The position numbers and the translations under genes were made by a program. This document shows, one piece after another, positions 61,343 through 64,000 of a stretch of DNA of 64,000 bases. Source of the DNA: Wurfbainia villosa. Taxonomy: Eukaryota > Streptophyta > Magnoliopsida > Zingiberales > Zingiberaceae. The DNA lies in assembly GCA_025175895.1 (NCBI GenBank), contig CM046004.1, forward strand, positions 1,674,001 to 1,738,000, read 5' to 3'. The first letter of the stretch is position 1. Each line of letters begins with the position of its first letter. The notes below the pieces were generated by a model. The model worked only from the letters and a program-made list of their open reading frames with translations, ran no database searches and was not told the origin of the DNA.

Positions 61343-61561
61343 CCCCTCGGGGATGACTTGATGGTATGCACAAGATGATGCTTGAGAGGATGCCCGGGTT
61401 CGAAACCAGACGAGGGGTCTAACCCCCCCGGGATGAAATACCCTTTCTTGTGCTTGCCGCCAAGTCAATGGCCAAAGACCCACCCGTGATTTACCTTCCT
61501 CACAATGGCCGAAGGGTCGATCGATGAGGGCCGTTAGTTTGGCGGTTCCAAACTTTTTAAG
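61343..61561 (+). mobile_element. tRNA-derived SINE with perfect 16-bp target duplication
   Basis: The target duplication AGAATATGTACAATCT is exact at 61327-61342 and 61562-61577. The element has GGATGACTTGATGGTATGC (A-box-like) and GGGTTCGAAACC (B box) about 45 bases apart, then a 150-base body without open frame, ending in a short T-run (CTTTTTAAG). This is the anatomy of a Pol III-transcribed SINE. Confidence 0.9.
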
Positions 61562-61746
61562 AGAATATGTACAATCTAATTTTTGAGTCTCTGATATTCA
61601 AAAATTTAGAATCTTAATGATATTGACTTTAATATTGATTTTTGGCATAAACAATGATATTTCTAATTTTTTTGTCGAGGGAGATATTCTTATGTTTGAT
61701 AAAAAGTTAGAACTTCAGATAGACCCTTTGCTAAAAGTTTTTGAGC

Positions 61747-61773
61747 AGAAGAAGAAGAAGAAGAAGAAGAAAA
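61747..61773. repeat. (GAA)n microsatellite
   Basis: About eight AGA/GAA units, 100 bases beyond the NAC stop codon. Confidence 0.9.
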
Positions 61774-61873
61774 GTACAGCGTGCCGTTCCTTCGGAATCA
61801 GGCACGATCGAGCAGTGGACGACAACAATCGCGCATGGCTGATGGCCGAATTAAACGATCATAATTTAATTTG

Positions 61874-62976
61874 TTAGTACTCTGTCCAAAGTATTTCCTG
61901 CGCAGAAACGTTGTCGCCCTGAGCCACGCAGGAGCCCAAGCTGGCGACGTCCGACATCGCTGCTTGCTCCGCTTCAGCTTGTGCCCGATGAAGATGAACA
62001 ATATTAGGATTCGCCGGTAACGAAGTCTTCATCATTTCTGGGACGATTCCTGCAGCCCCCAACAAGCCTTGGATCCATGCACCGCCGTGCAGCTGGTCCG
62101 CCGCTGCCCAATTCATGTGATTAATGTTGCAGTTTGGTAGCTGCAAAGGCTTCGGCTGCTGCGAGCCAATCGTGATCGAGGTGAAATTGTTTAAATCAGA
62201 CGATGCATTGAGCGAGGTGAAATTGTTGCATGAGGAATAATCTAGTAATGGACGTAGAGGGCTTGGTTCAGGCTTAATGATCTTCCCGCTGCAACTCTTT
62301 TTGAAGACCCTACACACCACCCATTCTTCCTGCGAAGCAGCAACAACGACAATAACAATTTAAAAAATAAAAATAAAAATAAAAAACTTTGAGGATTAAG
62401 ATTTCAATTCTTTCGGTAATTGTCGATCTACTACCTTTGTAATTGCAGCGTAGGGAAGGTCATGAGTGTGGATCAGTTTGTACTCGTGCATCACCCAGTT
62501 GGTCTTCTCGCCCTTGGGAGCTCTGCCCTTGTAGAACACCAAGGTTTTCTTCATCCCGACCAAGACTTGACGATGAAAGATCTCTTTGTCCTTGCCGGTG
62601 GTCTTCCAATAACCCGACTCTGTGGCTCGATTGATACGAAGCCCCGTCGGATATTTACGATCCTTTATGCTAAAGAAGTACCACTCTTTCTCCCCCATAC
62701 TCGCCTTCCCTACAAAGTTCATTAATTCATATCGTAACTGATCGATGAAGCATTGAAACGCCGAGACAAATTAGATATAGACGATCGACGATCGATCGAA
62801 GAGAATGATGCAGCGATACCCGGGAGATCCCAAGGATCGCACTTGTTGAGATCGACATCTGCAATAGCTTCAGTGACAAATCCATTCTCGGTGACCTTCC
62901 GAGTCAAATAGTAGGCGACGAGCTCCTCGTCGGTGGGATGAAACCGAAACCCAGGAGGAAGCAGCTTCTCCTCCAT
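61874..62976 (-). CDS. NAC-domain transcription factor, 3 exons
   Basis: Exons (minus): 62976-62820, 62709-62435, 62329-61874. They join in phase (P-G|K and K|E borders at the two classic NAC intron sites) and give 295 residues. Subdomain A is LPPGFRFHPTDEELVAYYL (6-24). Then come NKCDPWDLPG, EKEWYFFSIKDRKYPTGLR, NRATESGYWKTTGKDKEI, VGMKKTLVFYKGRAPKGEKT, NWVMHEYKL and EEWVVCRVFKKS, which are subdomains B to E complete. The C-terminal half is Asn/Ser/Gln-rich, as in activation regions. The N-terminus MEEKLLPPGFRFHPTDEEL and the domain text place it near the CUC/NAC100-type group, whose members control organ boundaries or development. The usual miR164 target site is not seen at the expected place (AEQAAMSDV instead of an EHVSCFS-like stretch). 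Confidence 0.93.
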
Positions 62977-64000
62977 TAATGGAATTATGTCTTCTTTCTA
63001 AGCTAAGATCTAAATGTAGCCAGCAGACGTATATATACGAGGACAAGAATGAAACTCCTACATTTCTTCTTCTGGAATTTCTCTTTAATTATCTCACCCA
63101 ACTCCTATTATATCAACTAATTTAGCATATCTTCCAGAATTAAGTCAAGCTCGATCACTTAATTAATTGATTTTTTCCTGAATTTCGAGGTAAATCTTCC
63201 TACCCACTCCAACTGATGCTGATCACCACACTCGACAGTATCTTGTGACTCACAAAGTCTCTCCCTCACGGATCCAGCCAAATAATAATCTTGCCGAATG
63301 CAGTGCAGTATTTGCCTGCAATTTATTCAATGTGTACAGTGGTGCAAGTATCCAGATCGACTAGAGCCTTTAATTATATTTTCTTGTTCATCTACAGAAG
63401 GAGACGTATATTTTTAGTTTTGGGTTGGAATTTGGAAACAGTAGCTTGGACTTGTCATGGCCATGCAAGCACACAACATTCTCTCCTAATTCTTAGTTGT
63501 TAGGAGTTCTCGAGTCAACATTTAGTTTCACAGGCTCATTAAATATTTCTCCAGTGGCCATTGCAATAATTTTTTTACTGACTTGCTGTATGATTGCTCT
63601 CTTGAAAGTTATGAGCAACCTCGTTCACTGTTTTAGCTACTAAGACATCAATGAGTTGATATCTGATCTGATCCAATCCAATTTAGTATCTAATTCCTCT
63701 TCTCTTTTTACTCTGTGGGTTCATCTGGCTCATTTCTGGTGAGCTCCACATAAAGCTAGCTAGCGCTCCCACCATGATCGCATTGATGGTGTTGTTCAGG
63801 TAATATGACATTCATGGTGTACTGCTTGCTGTATTTTGATGGAGCTAATGTACTATCCTTTTTCAATGAAATATTCCTCCCAGTGACCCACTCATCAGTT
63901 CACTCTGTCTTTTTCTGGTAACGACGAAAATGCTGAAAATTAATGCATGATATGTGAATGATTCGGGTAAATTTCAGAACAGAGTTATTTCCTGCCAATT
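62977..64000. other. Upstream region of the NAC gene
   Basis: About 1 kb without a recognised gene. It contains the NAC promoter, with the TATA box at about 63030, and otherwise AT-rich DNA; nothing supported on the plus strand. Confidence 0.5.
63029..63037 (-). promoter_or_regulatory. TATA box of the NAC gene
   Basis: On the minus strand TATATATAC lies about 53 bases upstream of the ATG, leaving room for a very short 5' UTR. A TATA further upstream cannot be excluded. Confidence 0.5.

Larger units (their letters stand above)
60567..61873. other. Intergenic region between retroelement and NAC gene
   Basis: AT-rich DNA with a repeated segment (CTAGGCCACGGTTGGACTCGG at about 61173 and 61306), a SINE at 61343-61561 and a (GAA)n run. 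No gene recognised. Confidence 0.5.

Overview
The window is nuclear DNA of a flowering plant. Genes are split by spliceosomal introns, intergenic DNA is AT-rich and full of decayed transposable elements, and the proteins are plant-specific (SIS3-type RING ligase, GT61 glycosyltransferases, NIMIN-like and NAC proteins, a NIP aquaporin relic). The GC-rich exons of several genes and the XAT/XYXT-like GT61 pair suggest a monocot, possibly a non-grass commelinid. That placement is inference, and no species can be named from the sequence alone.

Layout. 1.7-7.3 kb (minus): ten-exon SIS3-like membrane RING-H2 ubiquitin ligase. 8.3-13.2 kb (plus): five-exon DR1/NC2-beta transcriptional repressor, head-to-head with SIS3 across a shared 1.0-kb promoter region; its third exon has a partial tandem duplicate. 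17.7-19.7 kb (plus) and 21.8-23.4 kb (minus): two convergent GT61 glycosyltransferases. 26.6-27.5 kb: decayed NIP aquaporin. 28.2-36.4 kb (minus): an 11-exon gene for a 478-residue protein I do not recognise, whose introns carry two Au-like SINEs, a TRIM, a LINE scrap and a tandem duplication. 43.4 kb: small intronless gene of unknown function. 47.4-48.0 kb: long inverted-repeat (foldback) element set in TA microsatellites. 50.0 kb: intronless NIMIN-like NPR1-interacting protein with a C-terminal EAR motif. 51.8-60.6 kb: gag-only Copia retroelement with a deleted CACTA transposon nested inside; both target-site duplications are readable. 61.3-61.6 kb: SINE with a perfect 16-bp target-site duplication. 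61.9-63.0 kb (minus): three-exon NAC transcription factor.

The genes do not form a pathway; they are independent housekeeping, cell-wall, defence and developmental genes. The only clear local relation is the GT61 pair, which probably arose by duplication and inversion. I found no operon, CRISPR array, or canonical tRNA or rRNA gene. The most unusual signals are the DR1 exon duplication, the foldback element, the dated nest of elements at 52-60 kb, several SINE-like families recurring across the window, and the uncharacterised 11-exon gene with a probable GC-AG intron.
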